From Bacillus sp. KH172YL63 (GTDB lineage: Bacteria > Bacillota > Bacilli > Bacillales > Bacillaceae_B): a stretch of DNA of 64,000 nt. The DNA lies in assembly GCF_011398925.1 (NCBI RefSeq), contig NZ_AP022842.1:2406001-2470000 (forward strand), given 5' to 3'. Of the stretch, positions 25,065 through 33,460 are shown piece by piece; position 1 is the stretch's first letter, and each line of letters opens with the position of its first letter. The notes under the pieces were generated by a model, which saw only the letters and a list, made by a program, of their open reading frames with translations, was not told the DNA's origin and searched no databases. Made by a program: the position numbers and the translations under genes.

Positions 25065-25409
25065 TCAATCATTCATATAATGACAAACCTCAAACCCGTT
25101 CCCATCCGGATCCCAAAACTCAAAGTAAGTCACTTCACCTTCCATTTTCACTTCACTGGCCTCTACACCCTTTTTTACAAGTTTCAGCCTCGTTTCCTCT
25201 AATGCATCAGAAAACAGAATTGGCTTGACGGAGGAAGGCCGGACTTCCCCCTCTTGAAGGGTAAGGGTCGTTTCCCCAGTCCCTAACTTGAACACTTTGT
25301 ACGTCCCGGAGTCGAACACTTGCTTGAGTTCGAGCTTTTCTTCATACCAATGACGGGAACGTTCCAGGGAAGTCACCGTCATGTGGACAGTATCTATTTT
25401 CCCAAACAT
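25065..25409 (-). CDS. VOC (glyoxalase-fold) family protein, 114 aa
   Basis: A single-unit vicinal-oxygen-chelate protein with the paired beta-alpha-beta-beta-beta modules: DTVHMTVTSLERSRHWYEEKLEL at the start and TYFEFWDPDGNGFEVCHYMND at the end. The metal-type His/Glu positions (H9 and E108 region) are kept. Reaction unknown. It is 12 bases downstream of the Pth2-like gene. Confidence 0.82.
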   Translation of the reverse strand: MFGKIDTVHMTVTSLERSRHWYEEKLELKQVFDSGTYKVFKLGTGETTLTLQEGEVRPSSVKPILFSDALEETRLKLVKKGVEASEVKMEGEVTYFEFWDPDGNGFEVCHYMND

Positions 25410-25421
25410 GTAACCCCTCCC

Positions 25422-25787
25422 TTAATTTTTTAAAAGTGTCAGATGCCCCACTCTCTCCTTCGCTTCAGACTTCTCCATCGGCGGAAGGGCAACGACAGTC
25501 AGGGATCCTTCCTTGATTTCAGTCAATCCACTGTCGTGAATACTAAAATAGCCTTCTCTTTCTAATTTCATTAACTCTTCCGTTTTCCCCTTCAAAACAA
25601 TTTTTTTCATCCCGGTTTGAACCCACTCTATGAAATCTGGCTGCCTTTCTTGAAATGGAGAATCTTTTGACATCATTGTCAACGTACTGAGTGTTGCCGC
25701 GTGTGCGACTTGGGCAGCAGTTTTCCCCTTTGACATCGGTAAATCTTTATTGACGATAAAATACTGAACGAGATCTTTTTTATTCAT
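25422..25787 (-). CDS. Pth2-type peptidyl-tRNA hydrolase, 121 aa
   Basis: The protein begins with LVQYFIVNKDLPMSKGKTAAQVAHAA, the signature of the Pth2 family (K-G-K-x-A-A-Q-x-x-H-A), which in archaea and eukaryotes frees peptidyl-tRNA. The C-terminal end has TVVALPP, also familiar from Pth2. Bacteria normally use the unrelated Pth1, so this is an additional or specialised enzyme. The start is the ATG at 25787. It is first in a short minus-strand cluster with VOC, Nudix and DUF402. Confidence 0.8.
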   Translation of the reverse strand: MNKKDLVQYFIVNKDLPMSKGKTAAQVAHAATLSTLTMMSKDSPFQERQPDFIEWVQTGMKKIVLKGKTEELMKLEREGYFSIHDSGLTEIKEGSLTVVALPPMEKSEAKERVGHLTLLKN

Positions 25788-25859
25788 GTTTGACCTTCCT
25801 TTCTTTTGCAGTGAGAATACTCTTTCTTTTATCCTATCACGGATAGATTGGATTGCCCG

Positions 25860-26183
25860 TTATTTTCTTCTCAACTTAACCGTTTTGTTATCCAAGTATA
25901 TAATTTTCACTTTTTCCCCCATGTTGAAATCAAGATACTCCTCACAATCCATCATAAAGGTGCGGCCATTATCAAAAGTCATGGCACACGAAGCTTCCCT
26001 GTTCCGAGGGTCGATCACCCGGCCGGTGCCAATCCCTTCTGCTCCCCGTTTACCAGGATAATATTTCTCTTCGATCTTGACCCATTCTTCTTTTGGGCTC
26101 CTTAGTACATGAAAGCAAATGAGCAGGATTAACGTCAAAATCAATACACAAAGGATCAAGATTTTCACCCCTACTTTTTCCAT
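25860..26183 (-). CDS. Hypothetical membrane-anchored protein, 107 aa
   Basis: The ATG at 26183 lies behind AAGGGGAAGAG. Residues about 6-27 are one membrane helix (VKILILCVLILTLILLICF), then an extracytoplasmic beta-rich domain of about 80 residues ending VKIIYLDNKTVKLRRK. The upstream frame extension overlaps the yvdT promoter region and is rejected. No family recognised. Confidence 0.6.
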   Translation of the reverse strand: MEKVGVKILILCVLILTLILLICFHVLRSPKEEWVKIEEKYYPGKRGAEGIGTGRVIDPRNREASCAMTFDNGRTFMMDCEEYLDFNMGEKVKIIYLDNKTVKLRRK

Positions 26184-26248
26184 TCTCTTCCCCTTCCCTA
26201 AATTTTCTGCAACAGAACATGATATGCTGCCACCATCCAAGACATGAC

Positions 26249-26298
26249 TTGCAATTCGACCAGAAAGGTCCTACAATAGAAACTAACGACCGTTAGTT
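26249..26298 (+). promoter_or_regulatory. yvdTSR promoter with overlapping TetR-type operator
   Basis: TTGCAA (26249-26254) and TACAAT (26272-26277) are spaced by 17 bases. Directly after the -10 lies an inverted repeat with eight-base arms, AACTAACG-AC-CGTTAGTT (26281-26298), covering the likely start point. This is an ideal place for autorepression by the TetR-type regulator encoded 24 bases downstream. Confidence 0.8.
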
Positions 26299-26321
26299 AG
26301 TGAAGGGGTGGGGATCAAAAG

Positions 26322-26918
26322 ATGAAATCAAATAAAAAGCAGTTGATAAAAGAAGTTGCAATGGATTTATTTGGCCAAAAAGGATATGAAGATACTTCAC
26401 TTTCCGACATAGCATCAAGTGTAGGTATGAAAAAGCCCTCCCTTTACAATCATTTTGAAAGTAAAGATGAGTTATTCATAGAAGTACTCGCGGAGTTAGT
26501 GGAAAGCGAAGTAAGAGCTTATCAGAGAGCAGCAGAAGAAATGAATCCTGAAGAACCACTTCTGAACGTCAAAAAACTGTTTGACCTCTTTTGTCTGCGC
26601 CTCATGACAACGAAAGAAGCACTCCTCTGGAAAAGGGTCACATTTTTTCCACCTCCACAGTTCAAGGAACAGATACAGGAGAAATTCATGCACTTTGAAA
26701 AGGTCACTTCCTCCCTGTTATCCTCCATGTACAAAGAAGGATTGAAGCAGCATTACTTTAACGGAATAGATGAGAATGAATTTATTGCATCTTTTTTATG
26801 TTTGGTAGACGGTGTGTTTTTGGAGCATCATTATTACAGTGAAGAGATTTTCCAACAACGGATTGGATCTGCTTGGAAAGTTTATGAATTAGGGATCACT
26901 AGTCACAAAGGAGAGTAG
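26322..26918 (+). CDS. yvdT: TetR/AcrR family regulator (YvdT-like), 198 aa
   Basis: An N-terminal TetR helix-turn-helix domain, about residues 8-55, with AMDLFGQKGYEDTSLSDIASSVGMKKPSLYNHFESKDEL spanning helix 1 to helix 4. The C-terminal ligand/dimer domain is divergent. The first gene of an operon with two SMR efflux subunits, the same arrangement as B. subtilis yvdT-yvdS-yvdR. The palindrome at 26281-26298 is its probable operator, so an efflux substrate would relieve repression. GGGGTGG precedes the ATG. Confidence 0.88.
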   Translation: MKSNKKQLIKEVAMDLFGQKGYEDTSLSDIASSVGMKKPSLYNHFESKDELFIEVLAELVESEVRAYQRAAEEMNPEEPLLNVKKLFDLFCLRLMTTKEALLWKRVTFFPPPQFKEQIQEKFMHFEKVTSSLLSSMYKEGLKQHYFNGIDENEFIASFLCLVDGVFLEHHYYSEEIFQQRIGSAWKVYELGITSHKGE

Positions 26919-26923
26919 GCAAC

Positions 26924-27268
26924 ATGGGTTGGATTTATGTAATAGCAGGCGGGGTCCTCGAGATCGGCTGGGCGACAGGATTATCTTTGTCTGAAGGATT
27001 TACGAAGCCTGTGCCAAGCGTGATCACGGCTTTTCTTATTATCATCAGTTTTTATTTCTTCTCTCAGTCTATGAGATTATTGCCAATCGGGACTGCTTAT
27101 GCCGTTTTCACCGGAATAGGCGCTGCAGGTACGGCGGTTGCCGGAATGTTCTTTATGGATGAAGGAATCAGTTCATTGAAGATTGCCTTCATATCTTTAC
27201 TTCTGTTCAGTGTGATCGGATTAAAGATGGGCGATAAAGAAGAACAAGAAGATGGGGGTGGAAATTGA
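26924..27268 (+). CDS. yvdS: Small multidrug resistance (SMR) subunit YvdS-like, 114 aa
   Basis: Four membrane helices and the conserved membrane-embedded glutamate at residue 13 (GGVLEIGWATGL) that couples protons to cation export in the EmrE family. GTAYAVFTGIGAAGTAVAGMFF is the signature loop of helix 3. It follows yvdT after five bases and its stop overlaps the start of the second subunit (TGATG), so the two are probably a heterodimer, as in other paired SMR systems. The C-terminal tail is acidic and glycine-rich. Confidence 0.9.
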   Translation: MGWIYVIAGGVLEIGWATGLSLSEGFTKPVPSVITAFLIIISFYFFSQSMRLLPIGTAYAVFTGIGAAGTAVAGMFFMDEGISSLKIAFISLLLFSVIGLKMGDKEEQEDGGGN

Positions 27269-27582
27269 TGGCGTGGTTATTCCTTATCTTTGCCGGGTTC
27301 TCTGAAGTGATCATGGTCACGTTCATGAAACTTTCAGAAGGTTACAAGAAGCTCCTCCCTTCTGCCCTCAGCTTTGGGGCAGGTGCACTCAGTTTCTATT
27401 TCCTATCACTTTCTTTGCTCGATATCCCGATCAGTACCGGATATGGCATCTGGACGGGCATTGGATCCAGCGGAGCAGTACTGATGGGGATGATATTTTT
27501 CAAGGAAAGAAAGGATCCGAAAAGGCTTTTCTTCATTTCTTGCATTGTTGTCAGTATTATAGGATTGAAGTTGGTATCATAA
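27268..27582 (+). CDS. yvdR: Small multidrug resistance (SMR) subunit YvdR-like, 104 aa
   Basis: The second SMR protein with four helices, the conserved glutamate at residue 13 (GFSEVIMVTFMKLSEG) and the helix-3 pattern ISTGYGIWTGIGSSGAVLMG. The ATG overlaps the upstream stop in TGATG; an in-frame TTG three bases earlier is less likely. With YvdS it should form an asymmetric heterodimeric exporter, for which paired subunits of opposite membrane topology are known. It ends before a strong bidirectional terminator. Confidence 0.9.
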   Translation: MAWLFLIFAGFSEVIMVTFMKLSEGYKKLLPSALSFGAGALSFYFLSLSLLDIPISTGYGIWTGIGSSGAVLMGMIFFKERKDPKRLFFISCIVVSIIGLKLVS

Positions 27583-27600
27583 CGAGGCATGCATTGAATA

Positions 27601-27652
27601 AAAAGATTCGAACCCCTTCGATTCTAACAAATCGAAGGGGTTCGAATCCTTT
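27601..27652. terminator. Bidirectional terminator with a 19-bp perfect stem
   Basis: The arms 27605-27623 and 27630-27648 are perfectly complementary, flanked by AAAA on one side and TTTC on the other. It serves yvdR on + and gerAC on minus. Part of one arm resembles a tRNA T-arm by chance. Confidence 0.85.
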
Positions 27653-27662
27653 CTTGTCCACG

Positions 27663-28766
27663 TTAGTTGATGATTCCGTTTCCGACGATTTCAAGTTCGA
27701 CTTTCGGCGTGATGGTGATGGTTGGGTACTCTTTTTCCCAATCCATGCTTTCCCATTCTTTCGGATGGAACGCGATGAATTCTCTTCCAATGCCGAATAT
27801 ATCGGAATTCGCTTCTTGTATTTTTTTGATCATTTTGACAGCGTCTGCTTTGAGATGCTTGGCAATTTTTTCTTCAAGCTTTTTCACTTTTCCTTTATCT
27901 GCAAGTTCATCTTGAGGAAACTCCACAACAGATATCCCCGTTTTTAAATGCAGTTCTACTTCAATATCTCCTGGTGTTGAAGAAATTACCGTCATTTTAG
28001 TCTTTGGGTCTACCATATTATAAGTAATGTAATTTTCAATTTTCACCTTTTTATTATGATCCACTTTGGTGACATACCTTGCTATTTTAGCCTTTTGATT
28101 CATTAAGATCAGTAACAGTGTAGAATCTGGGATCGAAAGAGTGCCGGTCATAGATCGTTTGTGGAATAATGCCGTACCACTGAGAATAAGCTCTTCATCC
28201 CTTATTTTAAATAGCGGAACGAAGAAATCCCTTCCTTCATCAAACATCAACGTGCAGACTGATTGAAGGTTTACCTTTGGGATACCTGTAAAAGATTCGG
28301 CAGATCCAATGATTTCAATCAGGTATTCTGAAATTAAAATATTCTTCTGTGAGATTAACTTAAGGGCGTTTCCTGCTTCTCCTTCAGTAACCGCTAATTT
28401 AGAGGAAATGGAACTGTTTGGATCACGGTAGAAAATATCAAGGAAATCGTATACATCTTTTTTTGCCAGCTCTTCTCCCAGAAGGAAAATCCGGTTTTTT
28501 GATGGTTCAAAAGTGCCTGAAATTTTTCTGTCCATGTGCATTCGCACGTCACGAACCGTTCTTCCATCCGCTTCGACCATTGTATTGGTTGGTGTTCCGT
28601 CTTTGAAATCCCGTATGATGGCCGTTCCGTGAATATTCTCGTCAGGTGAAAAATCAAAAGCAGCCGAAAACACTAGCCGGCCGTTTTTCAGCAATCTTTG
28701 ATCCCAGCACCCGGTCAATAAAATTAGAATGAACAACATGATGATGAACCTCTTAATTTGTTTCAT
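27663..28766 (-). CDS. gerAC: Spore germination receptor lipoprotein (GerAC type)
   Basis: The Ger(x)C subunit of a nutrient germinant receptor. A signal peptide with lipobox LLTGC puts the lipid-modified cysteine at residue 20 (TGCWDQRLLKNGR is typical of the family). The body of about 350 residues has the domain pattern of GerBC-type proteins (SLIRDFKDGTP-like start, GIPKVNLQSVCTLMFDEGRDFFVPLF in the middle). It works with the A and B subunits in the spore inner membrane. Its start overlaps the B-subunit stop by four bases. Confidence 0.92.
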   Translation of the reverse strand: MKQIKRFIIMLFILILLTGCWDQRLLKNGRLVFSAAFDFSPDENIHGTAIIRDFKDGTPTNTMVEADGRTVRDVRMHMDRKISGTFEPSKNRIFLLGEELAKKDVYDFLDIFYRDPNSSISSKLAVTEGEAGNALKLISQKNILISEYLIEIIGSAESFTGIPKVNLQSVCTLMFDEGRDFFVPLFKIRDEELILSGTALFHKRSMTGTLSIPDSTLLLILMNQKAKIARYVTKVDHNKKVKIENYITYNMVDPKTKMTVISSTPGDIEVELHLKTGISVVEFPQDELADKGKVKKLEEKIAKHLKADAVKMIKKIQEANSDIFGIGREFIAFHPKEWESMDWEKEYPTITITPKVELEIVGNGIIN

Positions 28767-29872
28767 GACTGCTTCTCTCTTTCATGTTTTCTAAATAGTA
28801 AAGATATCCCAAGTAACATGACTGGTATGATTAATACAAACACGTAGGACATAAATATGACCATTTTATTATAGATTTCCAATTGGTCGTTTTTCACAAT
28901 CAATGCAATCACCAGTGCAATAACGCCGAAAATGAATGGCAGAACGGTGCGTTTGATTTTCTTATACTTCCGTAAAAAGAATGAGCTGCCTTCTGTAGAT
29001 AGAAACAAATAACTTGTCAACGACGTGATGACATTCACGATCCAAAGGGACAAAAAGACGAGATCAATCCGTTCAACAATTTGTAAGTACAATGATTTCA
29101 CAAAATATAAAACTGGCTGTGGGACAATTTCAATTTCGACAGGACTAAACGTTACGATACTTACAATTGTCATAAATACATAAACCATTGTCACACAAAA
29201 ATTAGCAATCGTTACATGGATGAGGATCGATTTCCCTCCTATTTGTTGAAAATGAGGGTACAATATGAGCAATAGTTCGAACCCAAGCATCGAGAAGTAA
29301 GCTTCTTTAGCCCCCTCGAGTATGTTCACTCCTCCTGATTGCGCCATCGGAAAGAGGTATCTATAATCTACAGGATAGGTTACCAGGACAACAACCGATA
29401 TAATTAACAGCAAGAAGATCAAACTAGTTACAACCACGTAAATATTACTTATCCCCAGTACATCTTCTTTTGCCAAATACACGGCAGTCGCAACCAATAA
29501 AAACATGAGAATCCATTTCGGTGTGAATATTAACACCCACACCTTAATTATTTTTGTTGAATACATCAGAACCAAAGCTGTAACGAGTAACCCATAGAAA
29601 ATATACCCGACATTCAGAAAAGATCCGAAAATCCTACCTGTCAATATTTGATTATATTCAAATATTGACTTTGTAGGGAAACGTCTAGCCAATATCCAAA
29701 GAATGATAATGACACCCTGCACCACTAGGCCAGCAACCAGGACGGAAATCCAGGCATCCTGCTTCGATTTTAGGTAAACATTAAATGGCAACCCCAAGAT
29801 GCCTACACCAATTTGAGTTTGTATGATAAAAAATGTTAACTGAACCCCACTAAGTTTAGTTTGATTAATCAT
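28763..29872 (-). CDS. gerAB: Spore germination receptor B subunit (GerAB, APC superfamily)
   Basis: A polytopic protein of 369 residues with about ten membrane helices, beginning TKLSGVQLTFFIIQTQIGVGILGLP, the common start of GerAB proteins, which are related to amino-acid permeases and hold the germinant pocket. It overlaps gerAA by eight bases and gerAC by four, giving a tightly coupled A-B-C operon. Which germinant is recognised cannot be read from the sequence. Confidence 0.92.
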   Translation of the reverse strand: MINQTKLSGVQLTFFIIQTQIGVGILGLPFNVYLKSKQDAWISVLVAGLVVQGVIIILWILARRFPTKSIFEYNQILTGRIFGSFLNVGYIFYGLLVTALVLMYSTKIIKVWVLIFTPKWILMFLLVATAVYLAKEDVLGISNIYVVVTSLIFLLLIISVVVLVTYPVDYRYLFPMAQSGGVNILEGAKEAYFSMLGFELLLILYPHFQQIGGKSILIHVTIANFCVTMVYVFMTIVSIVTFSPVEIEIVPQPVLYFVKSLYLQIVERIDLVFLSLWIVNVITSLTSYLFLSTEGSSFFLRKYKKIKRTVLPFIFGVIALVIALIVKNDQLEIYNKMVIFMSYVFVLIIPVMLLGISLLFRKHEREKQS

Positions 29873-31388
29873 TCTTTTTCCATCCCCGCGGATTGGTCGT
29901 CTTCCAATTATAGAGTGCTTTTAAATCCTTCGGGCGCTGCTTCATGAACCAAATTGGTACCCTAATCACAGTATCTTTCAATGCCTTCACATCCAATGGT
30001 GCAATCGGATATAAATAATAGTGACCGAGGGATTTCAATTTGGACATATGAATAAGCGTCAACATCAAACCGATTACGATCCCAAAGAATCCGAATAATG
30101 ATGCCATTACCATCAATGGGAAACCTAATATACGCAACGTGGTGCTCAATTCATTCGACGGAATGACGAAGGAGGAAATGGCTGTAATCGCTACGACAAT
30201 TACCATCGTATTTGATACGAAGTTCGCTTCAACTACTGCACTTCCAATTACCAGACCTCCCACCACACCAATGGTTTGAGCGACAGGATTAGGCAATCTT
30301 ATCGCTGCCTCACGCAATAATTCCAGGGTGAATTGCATGATGACCGCTTCAATCAGGGGAGGAAATGGCAAGTACTCAAGTGAACTCTTGATGGAAAAGA
30401 TGATTTCAACAGGGATCACCTCATAGTTGTAGCTGATCACGGCTATATAAAAAGCCGGAAGACACAATGTGGTAATAAAGCTTACCAGCCGGACCATCCT
30501 TAGGAATGAAGAAATAAAAAACCTGGAATTATAATCTTCCGAAGTTTGAAAGAAACTGAAAAACGAAACCGGTAGAATCAAGGCAGTTGGACTCCCTTCC
30601 ATCAACAAAGCTATCCTGCCCTCCATAAGATTTGCCACTACTCTATCTGGACGTTCGGTGTTCAAAAATTGGGGAAATGGTGAAAAAGAATTGTCTTCAA
30701 GGAATTCTTCAAAATAGCCTGGAGACTGGATAGTGTCAGCCTTTATTGTTTTGATCCTGTCTTCAATCGTTTTCAACAGGGCAGGATCGGTCAGCGTAGA
30801 TATGCTGACAAGGGCATATTTCGTCTTGGTCATTTCACCAACGTGTGAATATTTCACCGTAACCTTCCGATTGATAATTCTTTCCCTGATAAATTGCACA
30901 TTCTCCTTAATATTCTCACTGAACCCCTGATGAGATCCTCTAATAACCTTTTCATTCATCGGTTCAATCCGATGATTAGACTGGTCTTTAGGGGCAGCAA
31001 TCAAATACATACGTTCGTCTTTTTCTTGTATTAACAGACATTTACCGTCTACCAGTGAATCCAGGGCTAATGTAAGGTCATCAGTTTCAGTCACTTTCGC
31101 ACCGATGACCACGTCCCAGATTTCCCCATACGGTTGTTCTTGTATCGGTTTGATGACATTCGATTGAATGCTGGTTACATCAACTGTGGAATCAATGAAA
31201 ACAAGATTCATTACTTGCTGATTGAAGACCATTTCACGGATGGACAGGTCATCAGTCAAAAAAAGCCCTTCTCGGATAAATGCAACCTTCTCCTCTATAT
31301 CCATCGGAGCAGTATCCAGTTTGCCGGCTCCTTCTTCTTTTGTTTGAAGTAATTTACGTGCTGTCCGCTTCTTAAATGACCTTCTCAT
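29865..31388 (-). CDS. gerAA: Spore germination receptor A subunit (GerAA)
   Basis: 507 residues: a soluble N-terminal part (about 1-240, with VIGAKVTETDDLTLALDSLVDGKCLLI), then a C-terminal membrane domain with the GRIALLMEGSPTALILPVSFFSFFQTSEDYNSRF region and PPLIEAVIMQFTLELLREAAIRLP, all typical of GerA-family A subunits that oligomerise and form the germination ion channel. The ATG at 31388 lies behind AGAAGGTG; a TTG directly before it is less likely. A candidate sigma-G promoter precedes the operon. Confidence 0.93.
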   Translation of the reverse strand: MRRSFKKRTARKLLQTKEEGAGKLDTAPMDIEEKVAFIREGLFLTDDLSIREMVFNQQVMNLVFIDSTVDVTSIQSNVIKPIQEQPYGEIWDVVIGAKVTETDDLTLALDSLVDGKCLLIQEKDERMYLIAAPKDQSNHRIEPMNEKVIRGSHQGFSENIKENVQFIRERIINRKVTVKYSHVGEMTKTKYALVSISTLTDPALLKTIEDRIKTIKADTIQSPGYFEEFLEDNSFSPFPQFLNTERPDRVVANLMEGRIALLMEGSPTALILPVSFFSFFQTSEDYNSRFFISSFLRMVRLVSFITTLCLPAFYIAVISYNYEVIPVEIIFSIKSSLEYLPFPPLIEAVIMQFTLELLREAAIRLPNPVAQTIGVVGGLVIGSAVVEANFVSNTMVIVVAITAISSFVIPSNELSTTLRILGFPLMVMASLFGFFGIVIGLMLTLIHMSKLKSLGHYYLYPIAPLDVKALKDTVIRVPIWFMKQRPKDLKALYNWKTTNPRGWKKND

Positions 31389-31420
31389 CAAAACACCTTC
31401 TGATAAAGTTTCTTACCATG

Positions 31421-31449
31421 TATCGTGTCCACTAATGGAAGAGTTATAC
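31421..31449 (-). promoter_or_regulatory. Candidate sigma-G promoter of the gerA operon
   Basis: On the minus strand GTATA (31445-31449) matches the sigma-G -35 GNATR, and CACGATA (31421-31427) resembles the -10 CATNNTA with one mismatch, spaced by 17 bases. The -35 overlaps the end of the neighbouring nucleotidyltransferase gene. Forespore expression is expected for ger receptors. Confidence 0.45.
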
Positions 31450-32211
31450 AGAAACGCCGCCCTCTCCCTTAACCAGCGAGAGAAAGAAATGATTCAACTC
31501 CCCTATAGCCGTCCTTTTACGGGCAGGAAGGGATGTCAAATGAACTTCCCTCAATGATAGGGTGGTTTCAATATATTCATTCAGCCGCAGAAATCGATGC
31601 ATCGACCTTTTCTTATTCAATACCTCGACCAGTTGGAATAATTCAATTTTTGATGCATCATCTTTCAAAACCTCACTCCCTACCGTCAGCACATTGTTTG
31701 GAGGAAACACCTCTTTTTGTAAGATCCACTCATACGCCAAAAGCGGTCGAAGAGTCATGATCATCCTTTTCACATCCTTTTCTCTGCTTTCAGAAAAGGC
31801 AGCATCATTCCTTTTAGCCATGGAAGCATAGTGATGTGCACATGTGAATTGTGAGTAATAGTTGGGGATCAGTTTTCTTAATTCATCCATTTCCCGCTTC
31901 TCCAGGTACACATTTTCAGGCGTCAACCATTCCATGAGCGAAGGATTGGAACGGTGAAACAGCTTTAAAGCCTTTTGAATGTCCCAACCGACCATGTCGA
32001 TCTGATCAAAGGGCTTTACCTCTATCACATCATGGTCCGATTCTAGTGACAGGTAGTGATCCATTTCCCGAATATAGATGAACCGGACATCATAATCACT
32101 TTCTGGATTATCATATCCCCACGCCCGGCTTCCCGCTTCAACGGCATATAATATCGTGATTCCATATTCCCTTTCCATTCCCTTTAGTGCTTCCATTATG
32201 ATATTCTTCAC
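31444..32211 (-). CDS. Nucleotidyltransferase-domain protein (YcgL-like), 255 aa
   Basis: The N-terminal pol-beta-type nucleotidyltransferase motif is clear: YAVEAGSRAWGYDNPESDYDVRFIYI with the GS and DxD metal ligands (D38, D40 region). The family (RlaP/YcgL, Pfam 'Nuc-transf') is about 250 residues and was linked to RNA ligases in other genomes; no ligase is adjacent here. The remainder is helical with no further motif recognised. It lies ahead of gerA but probably has its own promoter in the 98-bp gap with the AI-2E gene. Confidence 0.8.
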   Translation of the reverse strand: MKNIIMEALKGMEREYGITILYAVEAGSRAWGYDNPESDYDVRFIYIREMDHYLSLESDHDVIEVKPFDQIDMVGWDIQKALKLFHRSNPSLMEWLTPENVYLEKREMDELRKLIPNYYSQFTCAHHYASMAKRNDAAFSESREKDVKRMIMTLRPLLAYEWILQKEVFPPNNVLTVGSEVLKDDASKIELFQLVEVLNKKRSMHRFLRLNEYIETTLSLREVHLTSLPARKRTAIGELNHFFLSLVKGEGGVSV

Positions 32212-32309
32212 AAATTTATCTCCCTTTGGTTTATATATTAGTAGGGTAATCCTTCCTTTTTTTGATATACTTATTCACGTAGATTAGTCGAAAAACAGAG
32301 GTGAACAGA

Positions 32310-33401
32310 TTGTCCAGACAAAAAATGTATTCATTGAGCTTACAAATTTTAATTCTTCTTACCATCATTTATGTTTCAACGAAGATTTCATTCTTATTTG
32401 AACCGATTGTCGTTTTTGCATCAACGTTATTCTTTCCGATAATCATTTCAGGATTTCTTTATTTTCTATTAAATCCGATCGTCAACCTCCTCGAGAAGGC
32501 AAGGCTTCCGAGAACCGTTGCCATCATTGTACTTTACGGGGCGATTGTCGGTGTGATGGTGTTGTTGATCGGTAATATTGCGCCGATCATTACCCGACAG
32601 GTAACAGCATTATTTAATGCATTGCCAGAATATGCACGGCAAACGAGGAACTTTATTGAGTATCTTTCAGAAACACAGCAGTTCAAATGGATGATGAACC
32701 AGGATTACGTGGCGATGAAAGATATTGAAAAGCAGCTGGTCGATTTCGCCAATACGCTGCCAGATAATATCACCGGCGCCTTAAAAGGGTTATTGAGTCT
32801 CCTGACCAGTCTCACCATCCTGATTGTAACCGTTCCTTTCCTGCTTTTCTTCATGTTCAAGGATGGTCATAAACTCCCGAGGGCGATTTCAAAGTTCCTG
32901 CCACCAGCGTACCGGGAAGAAGGCATCAATACACTGAAAGATACAAGCGGGACACTTGCAGCATACATACAGGGTCAGTTGACCGTAGCCTCATTCGTCG
33001 GTACCCTTACCTTTATCGGATATTTGATCATCGGTCTCCCTTATGCACTTGTCATGGCACTGATAGGGGCAGTCACCAATATCATACCCTTTATCGGACC
33101 ATTTATCGGAGCAGCCCCTGCGATCATCGTTGCATTGTTCGATTCTCCTACCAAGGCCATACTGGTTGTAGTCGTCGTGACCATCGCTCAGCAAATCGAA
33201 GGGAATCTCCTTTCTCCCCTCATCCTTGGGAAACGGTTGGACACACATCCTGCAACGATCATCATTCTATTGCTTGTAGCAGGGAATCTGGCAGGGATAC
33301 TCGGCATGATCCTCGCCGTGCCTTTCTATGCCGTAACAAAAACAGTTGTCTTGAATGCAGTGAAATTCATCAAGTTACGCAGATCAAAAATTCAAGAATA
33401 A
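32310..33401 (+). CDS. AI-2E family transporter, 363 aa
   Basis: A membrane protein with about eight helices: an N-terminal pair, a large soluble segment around residues 85-150, and the C-terminal family signature (YIQGQLTVASFVGTL, then ALIGAVTNIIPFIGPFIGAAPAIIVALFDSP and EGNLLSPLILGKRLDTHP). Family members export autoinducer-2 or act as Na+/H+ antiporters; Bacillus paralogues include YueF, YdbI and YrrI. I start it at the TTG at 32310, five bases after GAGGTGA; the GTG at 32301 lies inside that ribosome binding site. It has its own terminator. Confidence 0.88.
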   Translation: MSRQKMYSLSLQILILLTIIYVSTKISFLFEPIVVFASTLFFPIIISGFLYFLLNPIVNLLEKARLPRTVAIIVLYGAIVGVMVLLIGNIAPIITRQVTALFNALPEYARQTRNFIEYLSETQQFKWMMNQDYVAMKDIEKQLVDFANTLPDNITGALKGLLSLLTSLTILIVTVPFLLFFMFKDGHKLPRAISKFLPPAYREEGINTLKDTSGTLAAYIQGQLTVASFVGTLTFIGYLIIGLPYALVMALIGAVTNIIPFIGPFIGAAPAIIVALFDSPTKAILVVVVVTIAQQIEGNLLSPLILGKRLDTHPATIIILLLVAGNLAGILGMILAVPFYAVTKTVVLNAVKFIKLRRSKIQE

Positions 33402-33403
33402 AC

Positions 33404-33437
33404 AATAAGACAACCGGGAAATCCCGGTTGTCTTATT
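33404..33437. terminator. Bidirectional terminator after the AI-2E gene
   Basis: AATAAGACAACCGGG at 33404-33418 and CCCGGTTGTCTTATT at 33423-33437 form a perfect 15-bp stem with a four-base loop between convergent genes. Confidence 0.88.
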
Positions 33438-33460
33438 TGCAGAATGAAAAATCCTTTTCT

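Noticed and set aside
24564..25787. A defence-island reading of the Pth2, VOC, Nudix and DUF402 cluster
   Set aside because: All are widespread small housekeeping hydrolases, with no toxin, nuclease, helicase or NTPase partner.
27630..27655. A GGGGTTCGAATCC string resembling the T-arm of a tRNA gene or an attachment site
   Set aside because: It is one arm of a perfect 19-bp terminator stem between convergent genes; no acceptor, D-arm or anticodon stem is present nearby.
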